Shown here: positions 33,935 to 42,846 of the stretch, one piece after another
Layout: each line of letters opens with the position of its first letter
How positions within the stretch are numbered: the first letter of the stretch is position 1
Assembly: GCA_900545135.1 (NCBI GenBank)
Contig: UQXL01000015.1
Location: forward strand, 1-56,500
DNA from: an uncultured Eubacteriales bacterium
Lineage (GTDB): Bacteria > Bacillota > Clostridia > Peptostreptococcales > Anaerovoracaceae
DNA: 56,500 nt
Direction: 5' to 3'
The notes under the pieces: generated by a model
The model's input: the letters and a program-made list of their open reading frames with translations, nothing else
Told to the model about the DNA's origin: nothing
Database searches by the model: none
Translations under genes and position numbers: made by a program

Positions 33935-34375
33935 CTAAATCACCTCTGCCTTTCCTCCCGCAGCTTCAATCTTTTCAACGGCAGTCTTGCTGAACTTGTC
34001 AGCTTTAACTGTGAGGGCTACGTTCAAAGTTCCCTGGCCGAGAACCTTGATTCCGTCTTTCACCTGCTTGAGCATGCCTGCTTCTTCCAAGGTTCCCTGA
34101 GTTACGACCGCTCCTGCTTCAAACTTGTTTAAGTCTTCCACATTGATGATGGCGTACTCTTTTGCCCAAATGTTGTTAAATCCTCTCTTAGGCAGTCTTC
34201 TGTACAAAGGCATCTGTCCGCCTTCAAAGCCGAGGCGAACGCCGCCGCCTGATCTTGAATTCTGACCGTTCATACCTCTTCCGGCAGTCTTACCCTGTCC
34301 GGTAGCAGTACCGCGGCCTTTTCTCTTAGGTGCCTTCGTAGCACCCTGCGGCGCTCTCAATTCATGTAATTTCAT
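33935..34375 (-). CDS. rplO: 50S ribosomal protein L15
   Basis: About 146 residues starting MKLHELRAPQGATKAPKRKG, with the glycine/arginine-rich GRGTATGQGKTAGRGMNGQ segment. The start is ATG 34375, six bases after AAGGAGGTG; a frame start nine bases earlier would overlap the ribosome binding site. It sits between rpmD and secY. Confidence 0.97.
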   Translation of the reverse strand: MKLHELRAPQGATKAPKRKGRGTATGQGKTAGRGMNGQNSRSGGGVRLGFEGGQMPLYRRLPKRGFNNIWAKEYAIINVEDLNKFEAGAVVTQGTLEEAGMLKQVKDGIKVLGQGTLNVALTVKADKFSKTAVEKIEAAGGKAEVI

Positions 34376-34388
34376 TATTGGCACCTCC

Positions 34389-34568
34389 TTATTCTTCTAC
34401 TGTTACGAGATGCGAGACTTTAGCAACAGCACCGCGGGTCTGCGGAGTGTCTGCCATTTCTACTGTCTGGTGCATCTTCTTAAGTCCCAGCGCTTCAACA
34501 ACTTTTCTCTGCTTAGGGGAAGCGCCGATAGTGCTCTTTGTTAAAGTGATTTTAATCATCTTTGCCAT
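34389..34568 (-). CDS. rpmD: 50S ribosomal protein L30
   Basis: A 59-residue protein beginning MAKMIKITLTKSTIGASPKQ, with the L30 core RKVVEALGLKKMHQTVEM. ATG 34568 follows AGGAGG. It lies between rpsE and rplO in the standard order. Confidence 0.95.
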   Translation of the reverse strand: MAKMIKITLTKSTIGASPKQRKVVEALGLKKMHQTVEMADTPQTRGAVAKVSHLVTVEE

Positions 34569-34581
34569 TTCGCGTTTCCTC

Positions 34582-35085
34582 CTATCCTAAGATTTCTTCT
34601 TTCGTCTTACCTCTGAGTTTGGCGACTTTCTCTACAGTCATCATGCCCTTGAGGCCTTCGATGGCAGCGTAAGCCATGTTTCCTGTATTGTTTGAGCCTA
34701 TGGATTTAGCTCTGACGTCTCTGATACCAGCGGCTTCAAGCACTGTACGCACCGATGAACCGGCGATGACTCCTGTACCTTGAGCAGCCGGCATGATGAG
34801 AACTCTGCCTGCGCCGAAAACGCCAAGGTTTCTGTGAGGTACGGTCGTTCCTACTGTAGGAACGTATATTAAATTCTTCTTTGCATCTTCTTCAGCTTTT
34901 CTTACAGCTTCAGGGATTTCCTGAGATTTTCCCAGGCCTACGCCTACGTAACCGTTGCCGTCTCCGACTACTACAGTTACGCTGAATCTCATGTTTCTGC
35001 CGCCCTTAACTGTCTTAGCAACTCTTCTTATATTGACGATGGTTGATTTTAAGTCCAGCTTGGATGCATCAACGATATTACGCAT
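34582..35085 (-). CDS. rpsE: 30S ribosomal protein S5
   Basis: A 167-residue protein with the S5 double-stranded-RNA-binding-like N-terminal domain (NIRRVAKTVKGGRNMRFSV) and the glycine-rich VGDGNGYVGVGLGKSQE loop involved in decoding fidelity. It lies between rplR and rpmD. Confidence 0.98.
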   Translation of the reverse strand: MRNIVDASKLDLKSTIVNIRRVAKTVKGGRNMRFSVTVVVGDGNGYVGVGLGKSQEIPEAVRKAEEDAKKNLIYVPTVGTTVPHRNLGVFGAGRVLIMPAAQGTGVIAGSSVRTVLEAAGIRDVRAKSIGSNNTGNMAYAAIEGLKGMMTVEKVAKLRGKTKEEILG

Positions 35086-35101
35086 TCCTTATTTCCTCCT
35101 G

Positions 35102-35467
35102 TTAGAATTTTAATCCGCCTTCGCGAGCGCCTGCTGCCAGTTCTGCCACTCTTCCGTGATAGAGGAAGCCGCCTCTGTCGAAGCAAACTTCTTCAATTCC
35201 TTTAGCGACAGCTCTCTTGGCAACTGCTTCGCCGACCTTCTTTGCTGCTTCCTTGTTTCCGCCGTAGCCGATTTCGGCTTTCAGTTCCTTGTCGAGAGAT
35301 GAAGCGGAAACCAGAGTAGTTCCGTTTACGTCGTCTATGATCTGAGCGGAAATGTTCTTGTTGGATCTGTAAACGCAAAGTCTCGGTCTTTCAGGAGTTC
35401 CATAAAGATTTTTTCTTACTCTTTCGTGTCTTTTCAGACGCTTGTCATTTCTGCTTTCTTTAGCCAT
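35102..35467 (-). CDS. rplR: 50S ribosomal protein L18
   Basis: A 5S-rRNA-binding protein of about 121 residues, with RLCVYRSNKNISAQIIDD and the end CFDRGGFLYHGRVAELAAGAREGGLKF-type conserved tail. The start is ATG 35467 after AGGAGTG; a GTG two codons upstream is less likely. It lies between rplF and rpsE. Confidence 0.96.
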   Translation of the reverse strand: MAKESRNDKRLKRHERVRKNLYGTPERPRLCVYRSNKNISAQIIDDVNGTTLVSASSLDKELKAEIGYGGNKEAAKKVGEAVAKRAVAKGIEEVCFDRGGFLYHGRVAELAAGAREGGLKF

Positions 35468-35487
35468 TTTCACTTCACTCCTTTCTC

Positions 35488-36030
35488 TTATTTAGAACCT
35501 GCTTTGCCTTCTTTTCTGCGGATAACTTCATCAGCGTACTTGATTCCCTTGCCCTTATAAGGTTCAGGTCTTCTCCACTCTCTGATGTTGGCCGCATAGT
35601 TTCCGACAAACGCCTTGTCAATTCCCTTTACAACGACTTCAGTCGCGGAAGGGCACTCTGTCGTGATTCCTTCTGGGTCTTCAAGTTCTATAGGATGTGA
35701 ATATCCAAGGCTCAATACTAAAGTTTTGCCTTTTTTCTCCGCCTTGTAACCAACGCCTACAAGCTGCATCTTCTTTTCGAAGCCCTCTGTTACGCCTGTA
35801 ACCATGTTGTTTATAAGGGTTCTGGCGAGGCCGTGCTGAGCTCTGTGTTCTCTCTGGTCGCTCTCTCTTGTAACGTTTACCACACCGTCAGCAACTTCCA
35901 CGTTTATGAGTTTGCTTATCTGTTCCGTTAATTGTCCCTTAGGGCCTTTGACAGTAACCGCATTGTTTGCGTCTACTGTTACTTCCACGCCGGCAGGAAC
36001 AACTACAGGTTTTCTACCTATTCTTGACAT
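35488..36030 (-). CDS. rplF: 50S ribosomal protein L6
   Basis: A 180-residue protein of two similar domains, starting MSRIGRKPVVVPAGVEV and ending in the conserved RRPEPYKGKGIKY segment. It lies between rpsH and rplR. Confidence 0.98.
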   Translation of the reverse strand: MSRIGRKPVVVPAGVEVTVDANNAVTVKGPKGQLTEQISKLINVEVADGVVNVTRESDQREHRAQHGLARTLINNMVTGVTEGFEKKMQLVGVGYKAEKKGKTLVLSLGYSHPIELEDPEGITTECPSATEVVVKGIDKAFVGNYAANIREWRRPEPYKGKGIKYADEVIRRKEGKAGSK

Positions 36031-36042
36031 TATTCGTTCCTC

Positions 36043-36441
36043 CTACCATACATAACAGATTACTTCGCCGCCGATTCCAAGCTTTCTGGCTTCCTTGTCG
36101 CTGATTACTCCCTTTGATGTGGAGATGATAGCGATTCCGAGGCCTCCCAAAACTCTTGGAACGTCGCCGGCTTTTGCATATTTCTTAAGTCCAGGCTTGG
36201 AAATCTTCTTGATTCCGCTGATAACCTTTTCTTTATGCGCACCGTACTTCATTGTGACTTTAATCATGCCCTGCTTATCGTCTTCTATTACTTCAAAATC
36301 CGCGATGTAGCCTTCGTCCTTCAAGATTTCGGCGATGGCTTTTTTCATCTTTGAAGCCGGAATCTCAACGGTTTCGTGACCTGCGGTATTGGCATTTCTG
36401 ATTCTAGTTAGCATATCTGCAATAGGATCTGTCATTGTCAT
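36043..36441 (-). CDS. rpsH: 30S ribosomal protein S8
   Basis: A 132-residue 16S-rRNA-binding protein starting MTMTDPIADMLTRIRNAN and ending with the conserved ISTSKGVISDKEAR and GGEVICYVW. Two in-frame ATGs (36441 and 36435) are possible starts. In some bacteria S8 represses the spc operon; no target was identified. Confidence 0.97.
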   Translation of the reverse strand: MTMTDPIADMLTRIRNANTAGHETVEIPASKMKKAIAEILKDEGYIADFEVIEDDKQGMIKVTMKYGAHKEKVISGIKKISKPGLKKYAKAGDVPRVLGGLGIAIISTSKGVISDKEARKLGIGGEVICYVW

Positions 36442-36466
36442 TGCAGTGTTTCTCCTTTCTTTTATA

Positions 36467-36652
36467 TTACCAGCTTGCTTTTTTTACGCCTGGGATTTCT
36501 CCTTTATAAGCAAGCTCTCTGAAACAAATACGGCATATTCCGTATTTTTTCAATACAGCATGAGGTCTTCCGCAAAGTCTGCATCTTGTATATGCACGAG
36601 TTGAGTATTTAGGTTTTCTCTGCTGTTTTACCTTGAGAGATGTTTTTGCCAT
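36467..36652 (-). CDS. rpsN: 30S ribosomal protein S14, zinc-binding type Z
   Basis: A 61-residue short S14 with C-x2-C (CRLC) and C-x2-C (CRIC) zinc ligands and the RPHAVLKKYGICRICFRE core. This is the zinc-dependent type common in Firmicutes. It lies between rplE and rpsH. Confidence 0.98.
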   Translation of the reverse strand: MAKTSLKVKQQRKPKYSTRAYTRCRLCGRPHAVLKKYGICRICFRELAYKGEIPGVKKASW

Positions 36653-36661
36653 GTTTCCCTC

Positions 36662-37204
36662 CTATTTCTCAAACGGCATTCCCAGAAGTTCAAGCAGAGC
36701 CTGCGCTTCTTCGTCAGTTTTTGCCGTAGTTGTAAATACAATGTTCATACCTTTTATCATATCAACCTGGTCATAGTTGATTTCAGGGAAGATCAACTGT
36801 TCCTTGATACCCATGGAATAGTTTCCTCTGCCGTCAAAGGAGTTCTTGCTAACGCCCTTGAAGTCTCTTACTCTCGGAAGGGAGATGTTGAAGAGCTTGT
36901 CAACAAACTGGTACATGTTCTCGCCTCTTAAGGTAACCTTAGCGCCGACAGCCATGCCCTGTCTTACTTTGAAGTTGGCGATGGATTTCTTTGCTTTGGT
37001 GATTACAGGTCTCTGTCCTGTGATCAGGGCGATTTCCTCTACTGCGGATTCCATGACCTTGGCGTTGTCTTTGGCTTCGCCAAGACCCATATTTATAGTA
37101 ACTTTTTCGAGCTTAGGAACTTCCATTACGTTTTTGTACTGGAATTTTTCCTTCAATGCTCCGAAAACGTTTTCATCATACATTGTCTTTAATCTTGCTG
37201 TCAA
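36662..37204 (-). CDS. rplE: 50S ribosomal protein L5
   Basis: A 180-residue 5S-rRNA-binding protein with the LEKVTINMGLGEA segment, GQRPVITKAKKSIANFKVR and the C-terminal MNIVFTTTAKTDEEA. It lies between rplX and rpsN. Confidence 0.98.
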   Translation of the reverse strand: MTARLKTMYDENVFGALKEKFQYKNVMEVPKLEKVTINMGLGEAKDNAKVMESAVEEIALITGQRPVITKAKKSIANFKVRQGMAVGAKVTLRGENMYQFVDKLFNISLPRVRDFKGVSKNSFDGRGNYSMGIKEQLIFPEINYDQVDMIKGMNIVFTTTAKTDEEAQALLELLGMPFEK

Positions 37205-37221
37205 AGTTCTTTCCTCCTTTC

Positions 37222-37527
37222 CTAGTCTATTACGGCGCCCGTCTTCTTGGACACTCTTACTTTTTTGCCGTTCTCAATTTTGTAGCCTACTCTTATGCCC
37301 TTTTTCGACTTTGAATCGTAGAGCATTACGTTGGAAGCGTCGATAGGTCCTTCAATATGCTTGATTTCAGCTGCTGCCTTCTGAGTGGCTTTGGCATGTT
37401 TAGTCTGCATATTTACGCCCTGTACGACAACCTTGTTTTCTTTCGGCATGGCCTTGAGAACTTTTCCGGTTTTGCCTTTATCTTTACCGGTGATTACTAC
37501 CACCGTATCGTCTTTCTTTATACGCAT
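37222..37527 (-). CDS. rplX: 50S ribosomal protein L24
   Basis: A 101-residue assembly-initiating protein with an N-terminal KOW motif (VVVITGKDKGKTGKVLKAMP). It lies 11 bp after rplN. Confidence 0.98.
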   Translation of the reverse strand: MRIKKDDTVVVITGKDKGKTGKVLKAMPKENKVVVQGVNMQTKHAKATQKAAAEIKHIEGPIDASNVMLYDSKSKKGIRVGYKIENGKKVRVSKKTGAVID

Positions 37528-37538
37528 CCTTACACCTC

Positions 37539-37913
37539 CTACAGTACTTCCGGTGCCAATGACACGATCTTCATGAAGCCTTTTTCTCTCAGCTCTCTGG
37601 CAACCGGTCCGAAGATACGAGTTCCCACAGGGTTCTTATCTTCTTTATCTTTGATGATTACTGCAGCGTTCTGGTCGAATTTAACATAGCTTCCGTCGCT
37701 TCTTCTGGCACCATGCTTTGTTCTGACCACTACAGCCTTCACAACGTCGCCTTTCTTTACAACTCCGCCGGGAGTAGCTTCTTTAACTGCACATACGATT
37801 ACGTCGCCAATATTCGCGTACTGGCGGCTTGTGCCTCCCAGAATACGGATACAAAGCAGTTCTTTTGCTCCGGAATTGTCGGCAACTCTTAATCTGGTTT
37901 CTGTCTGAATCAT
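37539..37913 (-). CDS. rplN: 50S ribosomal protein L14
   Basis: A 124-residue protein starting MIQTETRLRVADNSGAKEL and containing the conserved GDVIVCAVKEA segment. It lies between rpsQ and rplX. Confidence 0.98.
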   Translation of the reverse strand: MIQTETRLRVADNSGAKELLCIRILGGTSRQYANIGDVIVCAVKEATPGGVVKKGDVVKAVVVRTKHGARRSDGSYVKFDQNAAVIIKDKEDKNPVGTRIFGPVARELREKGFMKIVSLAPEVL

Positions 37914-37927
37914 GATCTGGTGCCTCC

Positions 37928-38188
37928 TTATTTAACCTTTTCAACGATGTTGACAAGTCTCCATCTCTTATCCTTTGAGAGCGGCCTTGTCTCCATAATT
38001 CTTACTTTATCGCCTATCTGACATTCGTTGTTCTCGTCGTGAGCTTTAACTTTCTTGGTTCTCTTTACCGCTTTGCCGTAAAGGGAATGTCTTACGAAGT
38101 CTTCGATGGCAACGACTACAGTTTTATCCATCTTGTCGGATACAACTACACCGACTTTAGTCTTTCTTCTGTTTCTTTCAACTGTCAT
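37928..38188 (-). CDS. rpsQ: 30S ribosomal protein S17
   Basis: An 86-residue OB-fold 16S-rRNA-binding protein with GVVVSDKMDKTVVVAIE and the GDKVRIMETRPLSKDKRW tail. It lies between rpmC and rplN. Confidence 0.98.
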   Translation of the reverse strand: MTVERNRRKTKVGVVVSDKMDKTVVVAIEDFVRHSLYGKAVKRTKKVKAHDENNECQIGDKVRIMETRPLSKDKRWRLVNIVEKVK

Positions 38189-38204
38189 ATTACATCCTCC
38201 TTTC

Positions 38205-38411
38205 TTACTCGGCAGCAGCGCTTGCCAGTTCCTTTTCTCTTATAATAGTCTTGACTCTGGCGATGTCCTTCTTGAGTTCTCTCATCTTGAGAGGATTTTC
38301 CAGCTGTCCGGTAGCGTGCTGGAATCTCAGGTTGAACAGTTCCTTTTTCATCTTGGACAGTTCTGTATTCAGTTCAATTTCTGTCATATCTCTCATTTTC
38401 TTCAATTCCAT
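38205..38411 (-). CDS. rpmC: 50S ribosomal protein L29
   Basis: A 68-residue helical protein near the exit tunnel, with LFNLRFQHATGQLENP and the RVKTIIREKE end. Its first base touches the last base of rplP, so the two are translationally coupled. Confidence 0.97.
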   Translation of the reverse strand: MELKKMRDMTEIELNTELSKMKKELFNLRFQHATGQLENPLKMRELKKDIARVKTIIREKELASAAAE

Positions 38412-38842
38412 TATGCGTCTGCCCCCTTTGCTTGCTGTTCCTTAACGGCAAACTTACATTTTACCGGCAGCTTGTGGGATGCGAGTCTCATGGCCTCTCT
38501 TGCCTTTTCTTCTGAAACTCCTTCGATCTCGAACATAACTCTGCCCGGTTTAACTACTGCTACCCAGTACTCAGGAGCACCTTTACCGGAACCCATACGT
38601 ACTTCAGCAGGTTTCTTTGTTACCGATTTGTGTGGGAAAATCTTTATATATACTTTACCGCCTCTTTTGATAGATCTCGTCATGGCGATACGAGCCGCCT
38701 CGATCTGGTTAGAGGTGATCCATCCACATTCTTGTGAAACTAATCCGTAAGCGCCGTAAGTAATCGTGTTACCTTTGGTCGCTACGCCTTTCATTCTTCC
38801 TCTGTGAACTCTTCTGCGTTTAACGCGCTTTGGCATTAACAT
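38411..38842 (-). CDS. rplP: 50S ribosomal protein L16
   Basis: A 143-residue protein with the L16 N-terminus PKRVKRRRVHRGRMKG, the ITSNQIEAARIAMTR segment and GSGKGAPEYWVAVVKPG. ATG 38842 follows AGGAGG; a second ATG two codons later is possible. It lies between rpsC and rpmC. Confidence 0.97.
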   Translation of the reverse strand: MLMPKRVKRRRVHRGRMKGVATKGNTITYGAYGLVSQECGWITSNQIEAARIAMTRSIKRGGKVYIKIFPHKSVTKKPAEVRMGSGKGAPEYWVAVVKPGRVMFEIEGVSEEKAREAMRLASHKLPVKCKFAVKEQQAKGADA

Positions 38843-38868
38843 TGCGTAGTTCCTCCTTTCCTACTTGT

Positions 38869-39753
38869 TTAGTTTTCAGTTTCTACAGTTTCTGTGCTTG
38901 CAGCTTCAGCCTGCGGTTCTTCTGTCTGAGGTGCTTCAACCTTCTTAGGTCTGATTCTCATGTTTACAGCCTTAGGCGCTTCGTTTCTGTCGCCGCGGTT
39001 GTTTCTTCCGCCCTGACGGCCCTGTCTGTCGCCGCCCTGACGCTGACGTCTTTCGCCGTCTTTTCTAGGTCTTCTTTCTCTCTTATCGCGTTTTTCTTCG
39101 CGGATAGGGCTCTGAAGTCCTTTGTCGAGAATCTCGCCGTGGTTGATCCAAACCTTGACGCCGATCTTTCCGTAAGTGGTATCTGCTTCAGCAAAGCCGT
39201 AGTCGATGTCTGCTCTCAGTGTATGGAGAGGAACGTTACCTTCGCTGTATTTTTCACTTCTTGCTATTTCAGCTCCGCCAAGTCTTCCGGATACCGTTAC
39301 TTTGATACCCTTGGCTCCCGACTTCATAGTTCTGCCGATAGCCTGCTTCATAGCTCTTCTGAAAGAAACACGTCTTTCGAGGGCCTGAGCGATGGACTCT
39401 GCGGTAAGCTGAGCGTCCAGCTCTGATTTTCTTACTTCTTCTATGGAAATTTCGATTTCCTTGCCGGTGAGCTTAACCAAGTCTTTCTTTAGAGCTTCGA
39501 TGCCGTCTCCTGATCTTCCGATGACCATACCAGGCTTAGCGGTAAGAACGGTGACTCTGATCTTGTTTTCTGCTGCTCTCTCTATAAGAATCTTTGAAAC
39601 TCCGGCTACATATAATTTTTTCTTTACCAGTTCTCTTACTTTTTTGTCTTCAGCAAGAAAATCTGCAAAGTTCTTTTTATCTGCATACCATTTAGATTCC
39701 CAGTCTTTTATAATGCCCACTCTTAAACCATGCGGACTAACTTTCTGACCCAT
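38869..39753 (-). CDS. rpsC: 30S ribosomal protein S3 with long C-terminal tail
   Basis: About 294 residues, versus 210-230 for most bacterial S3. The start is ATG 39753 (MGQKVSPHGLRVGII); the open frame further upstream runs into rplV. The KH domain contains GMVIGRSGDGIE (about residues 74-85), and the C-terminal S3 domain ends near KVWINHGEIL. About 75 extra residues follow, first Arg/Lys/Gly-rich (ERRQRQGGDRQGRQGGRNNRG) then acidic, probably disordered. It lies between rplV and rplP. Confidence 0.96.
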   Translation of the reverse strand: MGQKVSPHGLRVGIIKDWESKWYADKKNFADFLAEDKKVRELVKKKLYVAGVSKILIERAAENKIRVTVLTAKPGMVIGRSGDGIEALKKDLVKLTGKEIEISIEEVRKSELDAQLTAESIAQALERRVSFRRAMKQAIGRTMKSGAKGIKVTVSGRLGGAEIARSEKYSEGNVPLHTLRADIDYGFAEADTTYGKIGVKVWINHGEILDKGLQSPIREEKRDKRERRPRKDGERRQRQGGDRQGRQGGRNNRGDRNEAPKAVNMRIRPKKVEAPQTEEPQAEAASTETVETEN

Positions 39754-39767
39754 GAATGAACCTCCTC

Positions 39768-40103
39768 CTATTCCTTCTCTCTTAAAGTCACGCCTACATG
39801 GCTTGTTCTCTTTAAGATCAGTGATGCGCTGCCACGTGAACCGGCTCTCCATCTCTTCATCGTAGGGCCCTGGTTTGCGTAAACTTCAGCAACGTACAAA
39901 TTATCCGGATTCATATCGAAATTGTTTTCAGCGTTGGCTGCTGCTGACTGAACAACTTTTTCTACGATTTGTGAACCTTTGCCCGGGGTGAACTTTAAAA
40001 TGTTCAATGCCTCGTTTAAGTCCTTACCTCTTACTAAGTCCGTAACAGGTTTCAGCTTGATAGGAGACATTCTTACATATTTAGCAACTGCTTTTGCTTC
40101 CAT
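39768..40103 (-). CDS. rplV: 50S ribosomal protein L22
   Basis: About 111 residues starting MEAKAVAKYVRMSP. It lines the exit tunnel through the loop containing TMKRWRAGSRG. Two ATGs (40109 and 40103) are possible; the second has better spacing from AAGGAG. It lies between rpsS and rpsC. Confidence 0.96.
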   Translation of the reverse strand: MEAKAVAKYVRMSPIKLKPVTDLVRGKDLNEALNILKFTPGKGSQIVEKVVQSAAANAENNFDMNPDNLYVAEVYANQGPTMKRWRAGSRGSASLILKRTSHVGVTLREKE

Positions 40104-40120
40104 CTTCATGTTCTCCTTTC

Positions 40121-40402
40121 TTATTTCTTAACCTTTGAAGACTTGTCGGCAGCATGGCCTCTGTAGTTTCTTGTCGGAGCAAATTCTCCAAGTCTGTGTC
40201 CTACCATGTCTTCTGTAATATACACAGGAACGTGCTTCTTACCGTCGTGTACCGCGATGGTGTGTCCTACCATCTGCGGGAATATAGTTGATGGTCTTGA
40301 CCATGTTTTGATTACTTTCTTTTCGTTAGCCGCGTTCATCTCGTCGATGGCTTTCAGCAGCTTCGCGTTCACGAAAGGGCCTTTTTTAAGTGATCTACCC
40401 AT
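40121..40402 (-). CDS. rpsS: 30S ribosomal protein S19
   Basis: A 93-residue protein of the 30S head, starting MGRSLKKGPFV, with the conserved TWSRxSTIFPQMVGHTIAVHDG pattern. It lies between rplB and rplV. Confidence 0.98.
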   Translation of the reverse strand: MGRSLKKGPFVNAKLLKAIDEMNAANEKKVIKTWSRPSTIFPQMVGHTIAVHDGKKHVPVYITEDMVGHRLGEFAPTRNYRGHAADKSSKVKK

Positions 40403-40420
40403 TAGTTTTGCTCCTTCCTA

Positions 40421-41254
40421 TTATTTTTCATTTCTTCTCTTTACGATATATTGATTTGAAGCTTTGTTTTTCTTTCTCGTCTTGTAGCCGAGTGCAGGTT
40501 TACCCCAAGGAGTAACCGGACTCTTGCGTCCTACAGGGGCTCTTCCCTCACCACCGCCGTGTGGATGGTCGTTAGGGTTCATTACGGAACCTCTTACGGT
40601 AGGTCTGAGGCCCATGTGTCTCTTTCTTCCTGCCTTACCGATCTGGATGTTGGCGTGATCCATGTTGCCTACTTCTCCGATGGTGGCTCTGCATCTCATG
40701 CTTACTTTTCTCACTTCTCCGGAAGGAAGCCTTACCTGAGCGTAGTCGCCTTCTTTAGCCATCAGCTGAGCGCCGTTTCCTGCTGATCTTGCCAGCTGCC
40801 CGCCCTTGCCCGGCTTGAGCTCTACGTTGTGGATTATTGTACCTACAGGAATGTTTGCTATCGGAAGTGCGTTTCCTACTACGATGTCGGCTTCAGGTCC
40901 TGATACGATCGTCTGTCCTACTTCCAGTTTGTTAGGAGCGATGATGTATCTCTTTTCGCCGTCTGCGTAAACGATCAGCGCGATGTTGGCGCTTCTGTTC
41001 GGGTCGTATTCGATAGTCTTGACGATTCCCGGAATGTCATCTTTATTTCTCTTGAAATCTATGATTCTGTATTTTGGTCTTGTACCGCCGCCTTTGTGTC
41101 TTACGGTGATCTTACCTCTGTTGTTTCTTCCTGAATGTTTCTTGAGAGTTACAGTCAGTGACTTCTCAGGGGTGCTTGTAGTAATTTCTTCAAACGTTGA
41201 GACAGTCATTCCTCTAAGACCAGGAGTAGTTGGATTATATTTTCTGATTCCCAT
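40421..41254 (-). CDS. rplB: 50S ribosomal protein L2
   Basis: A 277-residue protein close to the peptidyl-transferase centre, starting MGIRKYNPTTPGLRGMTV. The conserved His-containing segment NPNDHPHGGGEGR is near residues 225-237. It lies between rplW and rpsS. Confidence 0.98.
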   Translation of the reverse strand: MGIRKYNPTTPGLRGMTVSTFEEITTSTPEKSLTVTLKKHSGRNNRGKITVRHKGGGTRPKYRIIDFKRNKDDIPGIVKTIEYDPNRSANIALIVYADGEKRYIIAPNKLEVGQTIVSGPEADIVVGNALPIANIPVGTIIHNVELKPGKGGQLARSAGNGAQLMAKEGDYAQVRLPSGEVRKVSMRCRATIGEVGNMDHANIQIGKAGRKRHMGLRPTVRGSVMNPNDHPHGGGEGRAPVGRKSPVTPWGKPALGYKTRKKNKASNQYIVKRRNEK

Positions 41255-41271
41255 TATTTGCTACCTCCTAA

Positions 41272-41562
41272 TTATAGTCCCTGGAAGAATTCAATCTCTT
41301 TGCTCTTATCTGTAAGAGTAACGATTGCTTTCTTGTAAGCAGCAGTTCTGCCTACGCTTCTTCCCATTCTTTTAACTTTACCGTCATAATTCATGATGTT
41401 TACTCTGGCTACTTCAACGCCGAAGATTTCTTCAACGGCTGTCTTTACCTGAGTTTTGTTGGCGTCTGTCGCCACTTTGAACGTGTACTTCTTGTTCTGG
41501 GCTACGTCCATGCTCTGCTCTGAGATAACCGGTTCCAGAACTATATCATAAGCTGTTCTCAT
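41272..41562 (-). CDS. rplW: 50S ribosomal protein L23
   Basis: A 96-residue protein at the tunnel exit that docks SRP and trigger factor. It has the YDIVLEPVISEQS start and the KTAVEEIFGVEVARVN segment. It overlaps rplD by one base. Confidence 0.97.
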   Translation of the reverse strand: MRTAYDIVLEPVISEQSMDVAQNKKYTFKVATDANKTQVKTAVEEIFGVEVARVNIMNYDGKVKRMGRSVGRTAAYKKAIVTLTDKSKEIEFFQGL

Positions 41563-42185
41563 TACAGGTACACCTCCTCGATTTTCTTGACTGCTTCCTT
41601 GGTAACTATGAAGCTTGTGTGGTTTACGATCTCATAAACATTCATCGTATTTACCAGCGCTGTTCTTACTCCAGGAATGTTTGCTGCTGACTTTACTACG
41701 TTTTCGTCCTTTTCAGCCATCACTATCAGAGCTTTCTTTCCGGCCTTGATGTTTGCCAGCACATTGATCATTTCCTTTGTCTTAGGAGCTTCAAGTTTCA
41801 GCTCGTCTAAAACGATTATTTCCTTTTCCGCTACCTTTGAAGAAAGCGCTGACTTCATTGCCAGTCTTCTTAACTTCTTAGGAAGTGTGTATCTATAGTC
41901 TCTCGGCTTTGGAGCGAATACTACTCCGCCTCCAACCTGTGACGGGTCTGTTGAACTTCCCTGTCTGTGACGTCCTGTTCCTTTCTGTCTGAAAGGCTTG
42001 CGGCCGCCTCCTCTGACTTCGCCTCTCGTCTTAGCTGACTGGGTACCCTGTCTCTGGTTTGCCAGATAATTCTTAACTACTGCGTGAACTGCGAATTCGT
42101 TCGGAGTGATTGCGAAGATTTCATCTTTCAATTCGATTGATCCAGCTTCAGCTCCTGCCATGTTTAGCATTGTTACTTTTGCCAT
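41562..42185 (-). CDS. rplD: 50S ribosomal protein L4
   Basis: A 207-residue protein with the extended tunnel loop TRGEVRGGGRKPFRQKGTGRHRQGS (beginning near residue 54). In E. coli L4 also represses the S10 operon; whether that applies here is unknown. It lies between rplC and rplW. Confidence 0.98.
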   Translation of the reverse strand: MAKVTMLNMAGAEAGSIELKDEIFAITPNEFAVHAVVKNYLANQRQGTQSAKTRGEVRGGGRKPFRQKGTGRHRQGSSTDPSQVGGGVVFAPKPRDYRYTLPKKLRRLAMKSALSSKVAEKEIIVLDELKLEAPKTKEMINVLANIKAGKKALIVMAEKDENVVKSAANIPGVRTALVNTMNVYEIVNHTSFIVTKEAVKKIEEVYL

Positions 42186-42210
42186 TTTTGCTTCCTCCTT
42201 CCCTCAGTTC

Positions 42211-42846
42211 CTATTTGTCTTGACCTTTTACTGCGTACTGAACGCGAACCAGTCCGCCTTTGTTTCCCGGAACCGCGCCCTTAACCAGCATAAGGTTTCT
42301 GTCTTCAATAACTTTTACCAGCACAACATTCTGTACTGTAACGGTATCTCTTCCCATTCTTCCAGGACCTTTGTTGCCCTTGAATACTCTTGATGGGTAA
42401 GTACCTGCTGCCAGAGCTCCGGCAAGTCTCTTGTGCTTTGAGCCGTGAGTCATAGGGCCTCTGTGGTGGCCGTGTCTCTTGATGTTACCCTGAGTACCTT
42501 TACCTTTTGATACGCCTGTAACGTCAAGCTTCTTGCCTTCTTCAAACTCTGCAACCGTTATTACCTGTCCTACTTCGTAGGTTTCGCCTTCTTCCACTCT
42601 GAATTCGGCCAAATACTTTTTAGTAACTACGCCGGCCTTTTCAAAATGTCCGGTGAGAGGCTTGTTGACTCTCTGCGGCTTCTGATCTTCAAATCCAACC
42701 TGTACGGCGTTGTAGCCGTCGGTTTCTACCGTCTTTACCTGAGTTACTACTTCAGGGCCTGCTTCGATGACTGTTACGGGAATTACGTTGCCCTGTTCAT
42801 CGAATATCTGGGTCATTCCCAGCTTCTTACCTAAGATTGCTTTCAT
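42211..42846 (-). CDS. rplC: 50S ribosomal protein L3
   Basis: About 211 residues starting MKAILGKKLGMTQIF. The start is ATG 42846 after AGGAGG-type sequence; a 16-codon upstream extension is not conserved. The GGxGTQGNIKRHG-type loop is near residue 125. It is separated from rpsJ by an unusually long 330-bp gap. Confidence 0.97.
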   Translation of the reverse strand: MKAILGKKLGMTQIFDEQGNVIPVTVIEAGPEVVTQVKTVETDGYNAVQVGFEDQKPQRVNKPLTGHFEKAGVVTKKYLAEFRVEEGETYEVGQVITVAEFEEGKKLDVTGVSKGKGTQGNIKRHGHHRGPMTHGSKHKRLAGALAAGTYPSRVFKGNKGPGRMGRDTVTVQNVVLVKVIEDRNLMLVKGAVPGNKGGLVRVQYAVKGQDK

